Shown one piece after another: positions 11,627 through 29,425 of a stretch of DNA of 64,000 nt. The stretch spans positions 29,375,974-29,439,973 of the forward strand of contig NC_067121.1 of assembly GCF_021347895.1 (NCBI RefSeq). Reading direction: 5' to 3'. Positions within the stretch are counted from its first letter, which is position 1. Every line of letters starts with the position of its first letter. The notes under the pieces were generated by a model that saw nothing but the letters and a program-made list of their open reading frames with translations, was not told the DNA's origin and made no database searches. The position numbers were made by a program, and so were the translations under genes. The stretch is from Acanthochromis polyacanthus (lineage: Eukaryota; Chordata; Actinopteri; Pomacentridae).

Positions 11627-12541
11627 AGCTGCTGTCCGGAGTTTGAATCGCAGCGTCTCCCAAAACACTGTTGGTCCCACCCTCCCTCCCTCTGATTTCG
11701 CCCCTTTATTTGTGCACGCGCGCAGTACATGAGAGGAGTGCCCGGAGTGCTGCAGCATCTCGCCTGTTTTGCTGTTTTCCCCTCTTCTACATTTAGTACA
11801 TTTAGTAAATAATAAAGGAATTACGTTAGATTGCTGTATTGAGTCTAACTTGTCCTAATACCAAAATAACATGAATCTGCTAGGACGAACTCGTAAAGTT
11901 TCAATATGTGATTACACTCGTGTATCCCTCTCGATGACGTTGTTTATCAAATTTAGTGCATTTACGCGTGTATATGTGTTACATTGTTTATTTATTTCTA
12001 TCTAGAGTTCAGAATTGCATGACTCCTCTGACCAAGAGTATGTCCCAGACGCCCCAACATCTTCCTCCAGAGGTCGGGCATCTAAACGAAACCGTCAGGC
12101 GGGCTATGGAGGCCGTGGTCGGGGAGCGAGGCGAGCACCTCGAGCCAAAAAACGTCCTGCAGTCTCTTGGCCTGACCAGCCGTGGGATTGGTAACTTTTC
12201 TGGAAGTTGCTGAGCCCTGATGCTCTCTTCTCCACAAGCAAAACAAATGTGCGCGCGGTTGCGTAGTGCGTAGCTCGCCCACCTCTGCATGGGCTTGCTT
12301 GCTGTGCGCGTAACCGTTGATTGACAGCATGACAAAGCTGAAGCTCGAACTTGATTGGTCGGCAGCGACCGGCGCTTTTTGGAATAACATGGGGGTCTAT
12401 GAGAGGAAGGCGGAGCTCAGGAATAAATTTTCATATCGCGTACTAACTTTATATTATAGTATCGAACTAGACTAACACATTTAAGCTTTGTTAAAAAATG
12501 ATACATAAATTGAAAACAAACGGAAACTCCGGACAGCAGCT
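11627..12541 (+). mobile_element. TTAA-flanked DNA transposon, Kolobok-like, non-autonomous
   Basis: Perfect 18-bp terminal inverted repeats, AGCTGCTGTCCGGAGTTT at the left and its complement at the right end, each bordered by TTAA (11623-11626 and 12542-12545). TTAA duplications occur in piggyBac and Kolobok. The ends begin AG rather than CCYT, which favours Kolobok; this assignment is inference. It is 915 bp and CpG-richer than its surroundings. It contains a terminal exon-like reading frame (12006-12194). Confidence 0.8.
12006..12194 (+). pseudogene. RG-rich terminal exon of a transposon protein
   Basis: After a possible splice acceptor (TTTCTATCTAG ending at 12005), an open frame of 62 codons runs to TAA at 12192-12194. 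It reads acidic SSELHDSSDQEYVPDAPT, then an Arg/Gly-rich basic stretch (SKRNRQAGYGGRGRGARR), then KKRP and a Trp-rich end (PDQPWDW). It lacks an ATG, so it looks like the last exon of a protein whose upstream exons are gone. No stop or frameshift within it. Confidence 0.6.
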
Positions 12542-12545
12542 TTAA

Positions 12546-13050
12546 GGTTCAGATGCTCAGGAACACACTCCACCAATGAGTCAACAGGGAAGCTTTAGGT
12601 TTATTAAATGTTGCTATGAAGCATGAAGACGAAACTCTCCACAAGGATCCAAAATAAGTTGGACTTCTACATGAGAGCTTTAGTTATTCTTCATCTACTT
12701 CCTGAAAAGTTTGGTCAATAAAAAAGTCAAAAACTAACATTTTCAGCTGAACTTTGTGATTTTTCTGCCCACATGTGTTGTTGTAAACTTACTCTTTCAA
12801 ATAAATATCCTCCAAACCCCCTGGAAACCAGTGTTTGTCCTGTTTTTGTCGCTCCTCAGCGACCCTAGACAGCTGGTCGTAATGTTTTTTGAGCAATACA
12901 CCATACTATGATGTTTTTACAGTGAAGGTTCTACTATGGAACCAGTTTGACGTGTTCAGGTGCTCCTTGTGTGAAAACTCAGAGATTTCAGGTATCACAA
13001 GGTGGTTTTCAAGTTTTTCTGTTAACTTTCTGCTTCAACTTTAAACAGTA
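12546..13050. other. Intergenic DNA, nothing recognised
   Basis: No exon or repeat ends recognised between the TTAA element and the small MITE at 13051. Confidence 0.5.
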
Positions 13051-13190
13051 CCTGGTCAACTCACTCCCCAGTTAGGGTTAGGGTATTTCAGCTTTCAGTG
13101 TAAAAGGATATCATCCATGGATTTCAGCTAGTTATAGGTAAGTAACCTAAGCATATGGGGAGTGAGTTGACTGGGGAGTGAGTTGACTAG
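13051..13190. mobile_element. Small TA-flanked inverted-repeat element
   Basis: Inverted copies of GTCAACTCACTCCCCAG at 13055-13071 and 13171-13187, with TA before (13049-13050) and after (13191-13192). The right arm has the GGGGAGTGAGTTGACT unit twice in tandem. Probably a Tc1/mariner MITE. Confidence 0.6.
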
Positions 13191-13639
13191 TATCCATGCT
13201 ACGTTAGCTTTAATCAGGCTATGACTGAGCAGCTAGCTCGGTTTGCATCGCTAACATTAAAACTAATATTTACCGGATGCTAACTTTCTTCTCTGGTCAG
13301 CACACACTGAAATAAACTCCACCACATCTGGAGTGTATGGCACACATTATATCTGACGCTACAGTTGCATATAAAGTGCATGAAAAGCGGCACCGATAAG
13401 AAAATAAACACTTACCCAACAATCAGAGTCCTTTCAGTGTCTGCTGGTAGAATCAGCGGAATGTAGAAAACTGGTTAAAACAAGCCAACAGGCAGAATAA
13501 CTGTTTGTGGAACAGGTTCTGCTGCTCCACCGACAAATAAACCAACAGTTACTATATCAGAATTAATCCAAACAAGGAGAGCAGCGTCTCGGCTGTCTCC
13601 TCCATAGGACCTGTCAATTACTCCAGACCGAACTGTCAA
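13191..13639. other. Intergenic DNA, possibly part of a longer hAT-like element
   Basis: Leads directly into the GCCCC-rich block at 13640 and may belong to a longer member of that family, but I cannot fix a left end. Confidence 0.4.
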
Positions 13640-13776
13640 AGTAACCCCGCCCCCTGGCTTAGCAAAACTTTAACGCTCTATAAAAAAAAATCAATATTGA
13701 TTTATTTTAAGATCGGCTACCTGATCTCTCATTTTGACCATGACAACTAACGGAAAAAAATTATACACAGTCTATG
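13640..13776 (-). mobile_element. Internally deleted relative of the CATAGACTG element
   Basis: Reversed. It shares the GCTCTATAAAAA...TTTATTTTAAGATCGG and TTTTGACCATGACAACTAACGG blocks with the three full copies, then jumps to the terminus CACAGTCTATG at 13776. The stretch between is deleted. It lies 25 bp from a full copy in the same orientation. The left end is not resolved. Confidence 0.65.
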
Positions 13777-13801
13777 CATCGTACTCTGTTTGGCTCCACA
13801 C

Positions 13802-14339
13802 CAGGTGTGAACTAACCGTGACATAACCCTTGGTTTGTTGGTTTCAATGCTGAGAAAATGAAGCCCAGATTTTGCTACTTCCTGGTCGCCATTTTGGATT
13901 TTTTGGAGCCAGTGAAGTAAAAAGCATCATCAAACAGGCTGGACCGGGGAGCAACCAGGGGCAAGACCAGTCTATGGGCGGGGCAGACTGAGAGCTGAAG
14001 ACTCTCTTACTTGATAGACAAGACTGTCTATCAAGTATAGCCACGTCCCCTGGCTCCACCAACTTTGACGATTTATTTAAAATTCAGTATTGATTTATTT
14101 TAAGATCGGCCACCTGATCTCTCATTTTGACCATGACAACTAACGGGAAAAAAATCCTGAGCTGTAGAAAATCAGTCTATCGAATTTGATTTTTTCCGGT
14201 GATGAATTGGGGTCTATGGAGCAAAAGCTTTTTGGAGCCAACCCTAGCGGACGGCGCGATATTGCAAGTTTTTTTTCACTTCCGGGTTGGCTTCAATTCT
14301 GGAGCCAGATGCTACGTCCATCTTTATATACAGTCTATG
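13802..14339 (-). mobile_element. hAT-like non-autonomous element, copy 2
   Basis: Reverse-oriented, 538 bp, ends CAGGTGTGAACTAAC and TATACAGTCTATG. Flanked by a perfect 8-bp duplication CTCCACAC (13794-13801 and 14340-14347). More diverged than the copies at 3184 and 57558, with a small internal inverted repeat CTTGATAGACA / TGTCTATCAAG near 14012-14036. Confidence 0.85.
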
Positions 14340-14347
14340 CTCCACAC

Positions 14348-16943
14348 TTGCTGATGACCACTTCAGGTCTCAGAAAATGAAAAAACTGACCTTTTTTCTT
14401 TTCTGTCTCTTACTGATTTTATTTTCTTGTTATTGCAAATATAAAATGAAAATCAAAGCATTTTTAAAATCTCATTAGCAAGTGATGATATACTGAGAAT
14501 AACAAACTTGCAGACAACAGTGCAATAATTATTCTTTATTCATGAGGATTAGATATCTGTGAACACTACCGTAATTTGCTTGATATTTGATATTGCAAAA
14601 AAGGACATTGTGATGTTGTAAAGAATAGTGTTGGAGATTAGCCCTTTAACTGATGTTCTCATATTTGTGAAATTTAAGTTGTGATGGAACTGTTTCCTTG
14701 CAGAGGAAAAAAGATGATAGTGTTATTAGAAAGTGCAACACCTTTTATTTTTTAAATGTAATATTGTTATTTCTTCTTTTATTTCATTTTTAAGGTTTGG
14801 ATATCCTTAAACAATTATTTGAACAGAATACAGATTCTGATATTGTCGTAAAGAATAATGTTGGAGATGTGCACTCATGTTGGAATAAATCCTCATTGTA
14901 AAGCAACCCTTACTTGTACTGACTTGGAAATATTTTAGAAAAACATACTGAGTTACAAGACAAGGCTAGAATTACATGATTTTAATAGTAATAGGTCGTG
15001 ATCTAAAGTGGGCCGGTCTGAGGCAACTTCCTTGTCCATATCGATTTCTCGTCCATCTGGCAGAGTGTTGCAGAGCTCAATTACTGCCTACAGACAGACA
15101 GACTTGTCAACTGGTGGGTCAGTATAAAATTGCGGGACTTATCACAGTCGACATTTTTGCTGTTTTCAGGCCTAAAATCAACATGGCCGCCTATAACCAA
15201 ACAAAACATGGAATTTTTACAGAAAGATTCTTCTAAATATTTACAATTAAGTAAAATTGAAATTGAGAGTTATTTATAAAGATATAGTAGTGAACCTGTT
15301 GACATGCGATAAATCCACACACTGCTTTATATTAAATAACTCAGAAAGCCTTGGAGTCTCGCCAGGCTTTTCTTCAGGAGGAAATGACATCATGTGGAGC
15401 AGGTCATGTGATCTGGAATCAACACACTTCCTTTAGAGGTGTTGTTGTAATGGGTCGCTTAGCTGAAAGTGATGTCTCGGACACAGATACAATTTGTTAT
15501 TTTCCACAAAAATTTGATATATTGCCATAAAAGAAATATCTGTCGTGATTATCTCAACTTAGTAAAAAGAACACAGTAAAAAATATTTTTGAATAAGCTC
15601 CTTTTATTGTTGTTTTGCTAATTAGAAGATGGTTGTTATTCAATTCGGACGGTTATTTAGTTGACATTTTAGTGATATCTTATCATTTTGGTCAGTAAAT
15701 GACTGTTTCCATAAAAAGTAATTATGTAATTTGTAAAGATATGATCATAAAGGACATAAAAAAACCTTCTTTTTTTTTTTTTTTACTTTTAATTAAAATA
15801 TATGCAAGATAAATCAGAAGTCCCTCAGTTACATATTGACCCTGGTGGTGTTTTCTTCTGCCTCAGTCAGATCTTGGTGGCCTGCAGACAAACAAGGAGT
15901 GGCCTTGGGATGGATTTGTTTCTAACCTTGTGTATTTCTGCTTCAGAGGGAGACAGAAAGGGGAGGAGGGGGGAGACGGTGTAAATGGAGAGATGGTAAA
16001 CACATGCCACCAGTCCGTGTGGGTGAGGCAGGGAGATGGAGAGGCGTGGAATGATGATGACAGGAGAGGCCACGGTGACGCAGAGTTGTTTTCAGGCTCA
16101 GAGCTGTTGTTGACTGTCAAGTCGGCTGAATAACACTGTGGGAATCTTTGCTTCAGTGCTTCAGAGTTTTCACTTTGTGTTTACCTTTCTGTCTTCTGGG
16201 TCAAAATGCAGTCAGAGAGTGAAGGTGGTGCAGGTTTTGGGAAATTTTGTTGCTTTGTGAGCAGCAGATCTAAACTCAGAGGTCTGCAGTGGTAGAATGT
16301 AACTACATATATTTACTCAAGTACAGTAAATAAGTGCAAATTTACGGTACTTGTACTTTATTTGAGGATCTCCATCTGTGAGTCAAATGTCGTTTTTACT
16401 CCACTGACAGCTTTAGTCACTTTTCAGATGACATTTTTCGTACCCTTCCTTTGTCAATCCCGCCTGTCTTCAGAAGTGGTGAGCTCGAATATTTGTGATA
16501 AATCGACGGATCAAGTGTTCCTTTATTGCTTTAGAAAACTGTCCTACTTCTTAAGCTAAATAAACAATTAAAAACCCTCTTGGATTAACTGTACACCGCA
16601 CAAATGTTGCAAAGATGAAAACAGGCAGTGTTTCTGAGCTCATGACTTTTTAGTAATATGTGTTTCTCACAAGACAGTGACAATAAAAACACGATGATCT
16701 AACAGAATGTCGATTAAACTACCCAACAGTAGTTTAAATGAGCTCAACCTTACAGATAAACAGCAGTAAAATGCAACATTCACAGTAATGCAGCATATAT
16801 CCCAGTAAAACACTGACAAGGAACATTTTAGTCCACAGTCACTACTTAAGTAAAATTGGCTGATGATACTAAGATGCTTTTATCTCAGTAAGGTTTTTGA
16901 ATGAACAATGTTTACATGTAGTGGAGTATTTCACAAGTGCAGT

Positions 16944-16989
<46 letters not shown>

Positions 16990-17798
16990 CTGTTACTTCA
17001 GTAAAAAATCTTGACATGTTTGTGTTTACATGGGAAAGAACACTGAAAGATTGAGGATAAATGTGGACCCTGACTTCTTTTTTCCCCCTGTCTTGTTATC
17101 TCTCTTTGTGGTTCTCTGAGTACAGCTGTCAAGTGCCAGCATGCTCTTACTTAACAGGTAAAGAGTTGCCAGGAATTAATTTGTGGCTCAGTGTCAGTTT
17201 TCCTCTCTGGTTTCACATACTTGTTGATACCGTCCGGGTTGAAGCCGCAGAAATTCTTCAGAGTTTATAAGCTTTGGGAACTGCAACACTGCGTTAAACA
17301 GTCTCTGAATGCAAATAATCTGGACTGTAAAAAGAGATTGGAAACACTTGTGCTGCTTTTGGCACTGATATGTGAAGCTATTAACCATGACAACCAAATA
17401 TAAAAACACAAAGATTGTTTCCTTGACGTTTTTGCATTCTTTTGTGCCTCTGTTTTTCATCTGCAGTGAAACACTTTGATATTATGGTGCCTCGTTGGGT
17501 TTGGCCTTTCCTTGGCGAAGTGTCATCTGGTGCAGTTTCAAACCAGTGAGAGGAGGAGGCAGCAGTTGCATGTGCCATGTGGTTGTGATTTACTGGTGTT
17601 GGATTTGCAGAAGCTGACACCTTTTGCAAGCCAAAGCAAGTGTTTTCTATCAAGCTGAATTGAGCTGCACTGTGATAAACAATTCCACAATCATTTTAAT
17701 GGTCTGTGTAATAAAAATCTATGTTTTTGATGTGTCAAAGCAAAACCTTAATCTTCTCTGGGTGCTGATTTTTTAGATTTTCCATCATTCGCCTTGTT
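14348..17798. other. Gene-free AT-rich intergenic DNA
   Basis: No recognisable exon. It contains poly-T at 15768-15784 and the AT microsatellite listed separately. Overlapping plus and minus frames near 15802-16133 are purine-rich strand shadows. Confidence 0.5.
16947..16985. repeat. (AT)n microsatellite
   Basis: Uninterrupted AT dinucleotide run of about 19 units. Confidence 0.95.
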
Positions 17799-17802
17799 TT
17801 AA

Positions 17803-18309
17803 CCCTCGTGTTGCCCTGCGCGACAAAACTGACCCGGTTTAAAGTTTGAAAATATAGAAAAAAAAATATTTTCACAGTGAAACTTCTGATGTCCACATTT
17901 TCAACATTTTTGGGAAATCTTTGAACATTTTTTGGTGGAAAAATAGAAATGTTAAAAATGTTTCTTTAAGAACATTCACAAAAAAATCAACAAAAATCCA
18001 GTGAACATGTGAATGTTCTTAAGAAAATATTAGAAGTTTTACAAATATATATGTAATCATTTTAGATATTTTTAGGAATTTTAAAAAAAGATTTTTACTA
18101 ATTTTTTTGAAAATATTTACAAAAATTTTCTTGCCAAATTTGGGGATTTTTTTTTAAAATAAAACTTTTAAGGAATTATTGGAATTTTCTTCCTGAAGGT
18201 TTTGCAAATTTTTAGGAATTTGGAGATTTTTTTTTTGCTGAATTTTTGTATTTTTTTCAGACAAGGAAACAATATTTTTTGGTGCCCGTAAATGAAGACA
18301 ACAGGAGGG
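17803..18309. mobile_element. TTAA MITE, CCCTCGTGTTG family, copy A
   Basis: Starts CCCTCGTGTTGCCC and ends GACAACAGGAGGG, bounded by TTAA at 17799-17802 and 18310-18313. The interior is extremely A/T-rich with TTTGGGAAATCTTTGAACA-type blocks shared with the copies at 21822 and 41424 and fragments at 9070 and 19798. TTAA target and CCCT start fit piggyBac-derived MITEs. Confidence 0.85.
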
Positions 18310-18694
18310 TTAAGCGTAAATTGAGCACAAAACATCTAAATCTTCCATGATTTTTAGAGCCAGAATAAAATCCCTTCTCTGTGCCAGCAGCTCAGTTTAA
18401 AGCTCTGAGCAAAGTAGGTCAAAGTAAAATGAAAACTGTAAGTTGTGTAAATGTACAGTTCATGTACAGCAGCCAAAGAGCTTCATCAACACATAACTCA
18501 AACTGACCTGCTTTCCTGTTCAAACAACCGCTGAGTTCCTTCATGAACCATAAGTTGGAATTCAGCCACATACCTTCGTGCTAAAAACAACACCGTCACG
18601 AGGACGACTTTTAATATATAGATGTCCCCATAGAAGGATTTCTCATCTGTCCTGCAGGAGCGCTGATTTACAGGCTCTAGTATTTCTCTACATA

Positions 18695-18897
18695 CACCAC
18701 CAGTTAAACGTTTGGCCACACCTTCTCATTCAATGCTTTATTTAATTATTTTACACATTGTAGATTGAGACTTAAGACACCCAAACTATAAAAGAATACA
18801 TATGGAATTATGTTGTAAACAAAAAGGTCTTAAGGTAGAGAATGATACAGATAAAAGCACTGAATGAGAAAGTGTGTCCAGACTTTTGACTGTAGTG
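18695..18897. mobile_element. Tc1-type MITE (203 bp)
   Basis: Left end CACCACCAGTTAAACGTTTGG; right end the diverged inverse, CCAGACTTTTGACTGTAGTG. TA at both borders (18693-18694, 18898-18899). Subterminal ACACCTTCTCATTCAATGC is matched inverted at the right. Confidence 0.82.
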
Positions 18898-18899
18898 TA

Positions 18900-20155
18900 C
18901 ATTTATCCAGACCATAATGCCAGTATAAATGGGCTTACAGTTTGTGATAGTCAGTATTTAAACAAAGGAATGCTACATTAGTACTGCAAGCATTTATGAG
19001 TTGATTTAACTTTACTTATTGCAAGAAAGAAGAGTAGAAGCTATCTGAAATACAGTGGAAAAATGTTCAAAATAGTTATTGCTATAGCTTGATACACTTC
19101 TCTATAGTCAATTTTCAAGATGTATTGTAAAATGCAGAAAAATTCCTTAAACTATCACATAAAACATGTTTTTATAGTTTATGATTATGATTTTAGTTCC
19201 ATTTATTGAATGAAAAGTGCTGTTATGAGAATTATTTTTTAAAAGCAGCTATTTTTCTGTATTTTTTCTGAACTTTTCACAAAAATGACAAGAAAATGCC
19301 TTTAACTCCAGTATATGTTGGTTTAAAACAACACTAGAGTGTATTAAAGACAAAATTGAAGTTTAAATTGTAAATATGTCTGAACATCCAAAAATACAAA
19401 AGCTGAAGGTTTTTACAGGACTACATGTAAACACAATTACATTGTTTTGCATAATGCAGGATAAATGGACTGTAAATTGACTTTAAGTTGCATAACTTAG
19501 AAGAAAATGCCTATTTTAGGTCTTTTTTGCTTTACAACACAGGTGAGTCTAACTGAGATTACTGGAGGGTGAATGACTTCTACATTAATTTAAGAGTGAT
19601 GCTGCCCTCTGCTGGACAGAATGTAAAACTGAACCAGGTAATCCAAGCTCTTCTGCTTCATGTAAATCAGGATGTCAACTAAACACGTGGAAATCAATCT
19701 ACAAGAGCAGAACTGCTTCCTCACTGGCTACTTTTAACTTTTGACATCTGATCATTTCAAAATAAATCTCTCATCTCAGTGGACTGAAGTTAGCATTTCT
19801 TTTTTTCCACCAAAAATGTTCTAAGATTTCCCAAAAATGTTGAAAACGTGGACATCAGAAGTTTCACCTTGAAAATATGTATTTTTTTTAAACCACATTT
19901 TCAAACTTTAAAGCGGGTCAGTTTAGACCCACAGGACGGCATGAGGGTTAAGGATATCTTTGGCTCCGATTACCTCAATTTGCAGGGATCTTAAATGCTT
20001 ATCTCTTTATTGATTTGTATATACATGTGCATCTGAAAAGACTGAATACTAATTCAGCTTTTTAAAAAACTGGCACTTTACCTCAATCAGTAAGTTGAGA
20101 ATATTTAGGATCACTGATAAATGCACATTATGTTCTTTGATCATTATTCACAGAC
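18900..20155. other. Intergenic DNA with a MITE fragment
   Basis: AT-rich unique sequence. 19798-19947 is the 3' half of the CCCTC/TTAA MITE family, ending GGCATGAGGG followed by TTAA; its left part is missing. Confidence 0.6.
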
Positions 20156-20477
20156 ACTACCGTTGAAGAGGTTGGGGTCCTTCTTTTTGAAAGAAAATCA
20201 TTTTTTTTAATGAAGATAACATCATAAATACAGTCTAGACATTGTTAATGTGGTAAATGACTAGCTGTTTCTTTAAATTGGAATATCTACATAGGGGTAC
20301 AGAGGAACATTTCCAGCAACCTCAGTTCTAATGCTACACTGTGTTAGCTAATGGTGTTGAAAGGTTAATTGATGATTAGAAAATCCTTGTGTAATTATGT
20401 TAGCACTGAATGAAAGTGTGAATTTTCATGGAAAACATGAAATTGTCTCGGTGACCCCAAACTTTTGAACTGTAGAG
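20156..20477. mobile_element. Tc1-type MITE, decayed (about 320 bp)
   Basis: Left CACTACCGTTGAAGAGGTTGG and right CCCCAAACTTTTGAACTGTAG are diverged inverted termini. The right border is TA (20478-20479); the left TA is mutated. The TIR type is common in fish. Confidence 0.72.
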
Positions 20478-20638
20478 TATAAATGTTGTAGCATGTTGCT
20501 TCTTTGCCTGGATCACCGTCAACAACAAGCAACCAAACTCTATAAGAAATGCTGGGTAATGTTTATGGTGACAGAAAAACATTGTTCACAACCAGTTGAA
20601 GTAAACACAGGACTGCCAAACTCATCTTGATATCCAAA

Positions 20639-20729
20639 TTTATTTCAGAACATCTCAACAAGCGCGATGGAAGTCCTTTGCAGATGAAACCGATGACAGC
20701 GTTGGACTGGCACCTCAGCTTCAGCGGCC
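20639..20729 (-). other. rps28: rps28 3'UTR exon with poly(A) signal
   Basis: On the minus strand an acceptor GTCTTCACAG at 20730-20739 precedes a short non-coding exon starting GGCCGCTGAAGC. AATAAA lies at 20644-20639. The rps28 coding exon ends with its TAG directly at a GTGAGC donor, so a separate 3'UTR exon is required; this is the first good acceptor plus poly(A) signal downstream. Cleavage is probably near 20620. Confidence 0.75.
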
Positions 20730-21164
20730 CTGTGAAGACAAAAGAGCCGGTTACACGTGAGCTCAAATATAACCACAATCCTGTAAGTCAACATACAAAA
20801 ATAACAGCCACTTTATTTTATTATCTTCATGACCAACACAGAGCATTTTTTTTCCAATCAGCTTTTACTGAATGTGAAAAATAGAGTTTGGTTTCAAGGT
20901 GCTCTGTTGGCAAGAATCAGCAGCAGAAACAAGTAAAAGAAGCTTAATACTAAGTTATTGTCTGCTGACAGTCTGACTTCAAGTCTGCAGTGTGTTGAAG
21001 TAGCAAATATCTTTCTTTTAAACCGTTTACATCATTGGTGTGCTTCTATATCATGAGGGCTGTGAGGAGGATACACAACCCCACTGAAACACACAATACA
21101 ATTCAACCCATGTTTGTAAAGCCATGGAGTAGGCAGAAAATGACTGAACTCTACGGTAGTTTAA

Positions 21165-21392
21165 CCCTCATAATGTCCTCCCAGTTGTTATACACCCCGC
21201 CTGGTTTGACTGTTATTTAAAGCATACAGTATAAATTGTCACTTCAATCTGTGTTACACCTTTAGTCTTACTTCAGTCCAATGCATTACTACAATTTTTC
21301 CCCCTTTATTTTGGAATTTAGGGCCAAAGAGACCTTGTTTACATTAAAGCATATAACAGCAAAAAGATTTTATTTGGGGTCAGAATGAAGGG
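21165..21392. mobile_element. TTAA MITE, second family, in rps28 intron 3
   Basis: CCCTCATAATGTCC at the left and GAATGAAGGG at the right, bordered by TTAA (21161-21164 and 21393-21396). Interior AT-rich and non-coding. piggyBac-type by target and ends; the inverted repeat is short and imperfect. Confidence 0.65.
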
Positions 21393-21618
21393 TTAAGGCC
21401 AAAGATTGCTGGTTTGTTGTACTGCATTGTAAGCCGTTACGCTTTGTCCACTATTCGCAGTTGCCAGGTTGGTCACAAATACTGTAGTTTGGATATTTTT
21501 AAAAGTTGTTGTATAATTAATATTTAACAAGAAAGCCCAAAGCAAAGTCTTCAGGTTGCTGAGAGGTTTAACTCCTCCTGTCAATCAAACTCAGACACCG
21601 GAGTTTCTAAGCGCTCAC

Positions 21619-27613
<5,995 letters not shown>

Positions 27614-27650
27614 GTTGTCAGGTTAGACTGGAAAGGAAGTCACGTGGTGC
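27614..27650 (-). promoter_or_regulatory. rps28: rps28 5'TOP leader and E-box
   Basis: On the minus strand the leader upstream of the ATG contains the pyrimidine run CTTCCTTTCC (27639-27630), a 5'TOP-like start as in ribosomal protein mRNAs, immediately preceded by the palindrome CACGTG (27641-27646). Transcription probably starts near 27639, giving a 5'UTR of about 26 nt. Confidence 0.7.
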
Positions 27651-28364
27651 CCGGACGGGTTTTATGGCAAACTCAATATTTTAGTTTAGAAGACTTTTGC
27701 AATTTTTAAATTTGAATTTTAATAAAATGATTAATAACCAAGTAAAATTTTGAATAGCCAAAGCTTGTATTTAACAGTTTGATAAAAAATTGTAAAATGA
27801 TTTTACATTTCTATTTCCTTTTCCGCTGACTGGAAAATACCATTCACTGAAGCTTTCACAGGGGCAACGTGGGCCCAACCATAATTCACTGTGTGTGCAG
27901 TCTAATTTCATCATGTACTGAAACAAAGATGGGGAATTGTCTCTGTAATATACATTTGCCATTTCTTATTGCTCTCGTATTTTTACAGCATGTATTAATT
28001 GGATGGCAGATTTCATCTATTTTTTTCTTTTACTCTTTTCCTATTGTAGTTTATTTTTTGTATTTAATCTAGGAATGACTACTTTAGCTGTACAAGTGTT
28101 TGTCCTTGTCAGGCATGCATAGTCTCCATGCATTTATCTTCACTGTTGTGTGTTAGTAGCTTTGTTTCTTCTCATTGTTGAAGTTTGTGGTCTTGCTTCT
28201 CTGTCCTCTCTCCCTGTATCATTCTATAGATATCTCTGTGATCTGTGGTCTGATTGTCCCACCGATCAATCCAATGTTTACAATCTCTTCTTTGTTGTCT
28301 ATGTGTCTCTGTTTTCCCTGTCTCTCTTCCTTCACCCTTACACTAACTGGTGGAGACAGATATT
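27651..28364. other. Intergenic DNA, T-rich
   Basis: No exon or repeat termini recognised; hydrophobic frames at 27869-28381 come from T/C-rich sequence. Confidence 0.5.
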
Positions 28365-28640
28365 CAATTAATTTAAATTAAATTTTATTTATATAGCGTC
28401 AATTACAGTCAAATTGTCTCAAGACGCTTTACAGAACCCATATGCCTGACCCCCAGAGCAAGCCCAAAGGCGACAGTGGCAAGGAAAACACCCTTTTAAC
28501 AGGGAAAAAACCTCGAGCAGAACCCGGCTCTATATAGAGGGGACCCATCTGCCTGCTGGCCGGGCGGGTTGAGAGGGACAGAGGAGGGCAAGGGGGAGGG
28601 ATGGGAGGAGAGGGAGGGGTGGGAAAGCAAGGAAAGTGCG
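28365..28640 (+). repeat. Fish LINE/SINE 3'-tail repeat
   Basis: Recognised by TTTTATTTATATAGCGTC, TTGTCTCAAGACGCTTTAC, AGGCGACAGTGGCAAGG and GGGACCCATCTGCCTGC, followed by a purine-rich GGAGGG stretch. This tail type is very common in teleosts. A short inverted fragment lies at 9190-9252. Confidence 0.75.
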
Positions 28641-28935
28641 ACACACATTTGGACACATGTATGACAAGATATGTGACACAAACAAAGTATAAGCTAACAT
28701 TGAAAACTGACTCATAGTTTACTCTTATGATGTACGGCTCTGACATTAAACATACTCCATATATAGCTAGCAGTAAAATTCAAACAGTATGTAGATTAGC
28801 ATAACAAGTATAGTGAGGGTGATGCAGAGTTGACTGGTGGAAAAGGGGAGCTGGAAGCGGAGGGCTGGAGGAAGGTCAGCAGCAGCAGCCAACTCGGGAT
28901 ATTTATACACATTATATACACATATTACGCTAAAT

Positions 28936-29406
28936 ATGCCTTCTTGTTGTGCTGTCGGCTGTCAGAATCGAAGTAAAGACAACCCTCATTTAAAGTTTTA
29001 TTCAATACCTGGAGGGGCTCATCCATTTCAACAAAATCGAAGGCAGTTGTGGCTACGTGCGATCAACCGGGATAACTGGTCGGAGGCACAAAAATAGAAT
29101 GCACGGCTTTACAGTGCACATTTCATTTCAGGTAAACGGTCATTCAGTTTTGATTTATATTTGTAAAATCCTTTATATCATTATCGTGCATGTGAGCGAT
29201 AATAGGGTGTTTTGTCATTACCGCAGTGAATATGTTTGTTAACTTAGCCTTGTTATTTTGTTTTACAGGACTTTAATAATTATAATAAATACTATTTTAA
29301 CAGGTCGTGCATCTGACGATTCAGACAGTCCTGATTTCGTGCCTTCGGTATTTCCTCACAGGCGTGACAGTGCCAACAGCACCAAAGCTAAGAACAAAAC
29401 TGACAG
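28936..29406 (+). pseudogene. Two-exon THAP-domain relic
   Basis: Exon 1 (28936-29131) starts MPSCCAVGCQNRSK, an N-terminal THAP zinc finger with the first two cysteine ligands (C5, C9), then FYSIP and WLRAINR. It is broken by an in-frame TAG (29095-29097), after which reading continues as NARLYSAHFIS. The Cys expected before SAHF is Tyr, so the third zinc ligand is also lost. The donor GGTAAACG joins in phase 1 to exon 2 (29304-29406) after TTTTAACAG, giving GRASDDSDSPDFVPSVF, typical of the segment after THAP in transposon proteins. Exon 2 is open up to a GTAATT donor at 29407. Confidence 0.8.
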
Positions 29407-29425
29407 GTAATTTGTACACTCACAC

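Noticed and set aside
13055..13090. GTTAGGGTTAGGG as telomeric repeat
   Set aside because: Only about two units, at the inner edge of a small inverted-repeat element; chance or element sequence.
14976..15236. 86-residue open frame
   Set aside because: No recognisable domain, no promoter or splice context, and the surrounding composition is uniform intergenic DNA.
15802..16133. Overlapping plus and minus frames rich in charged or Ser/Pro residues
   Set aside because: Purine-rich strand asymmetry produces open frames on both strands at once; no domain.
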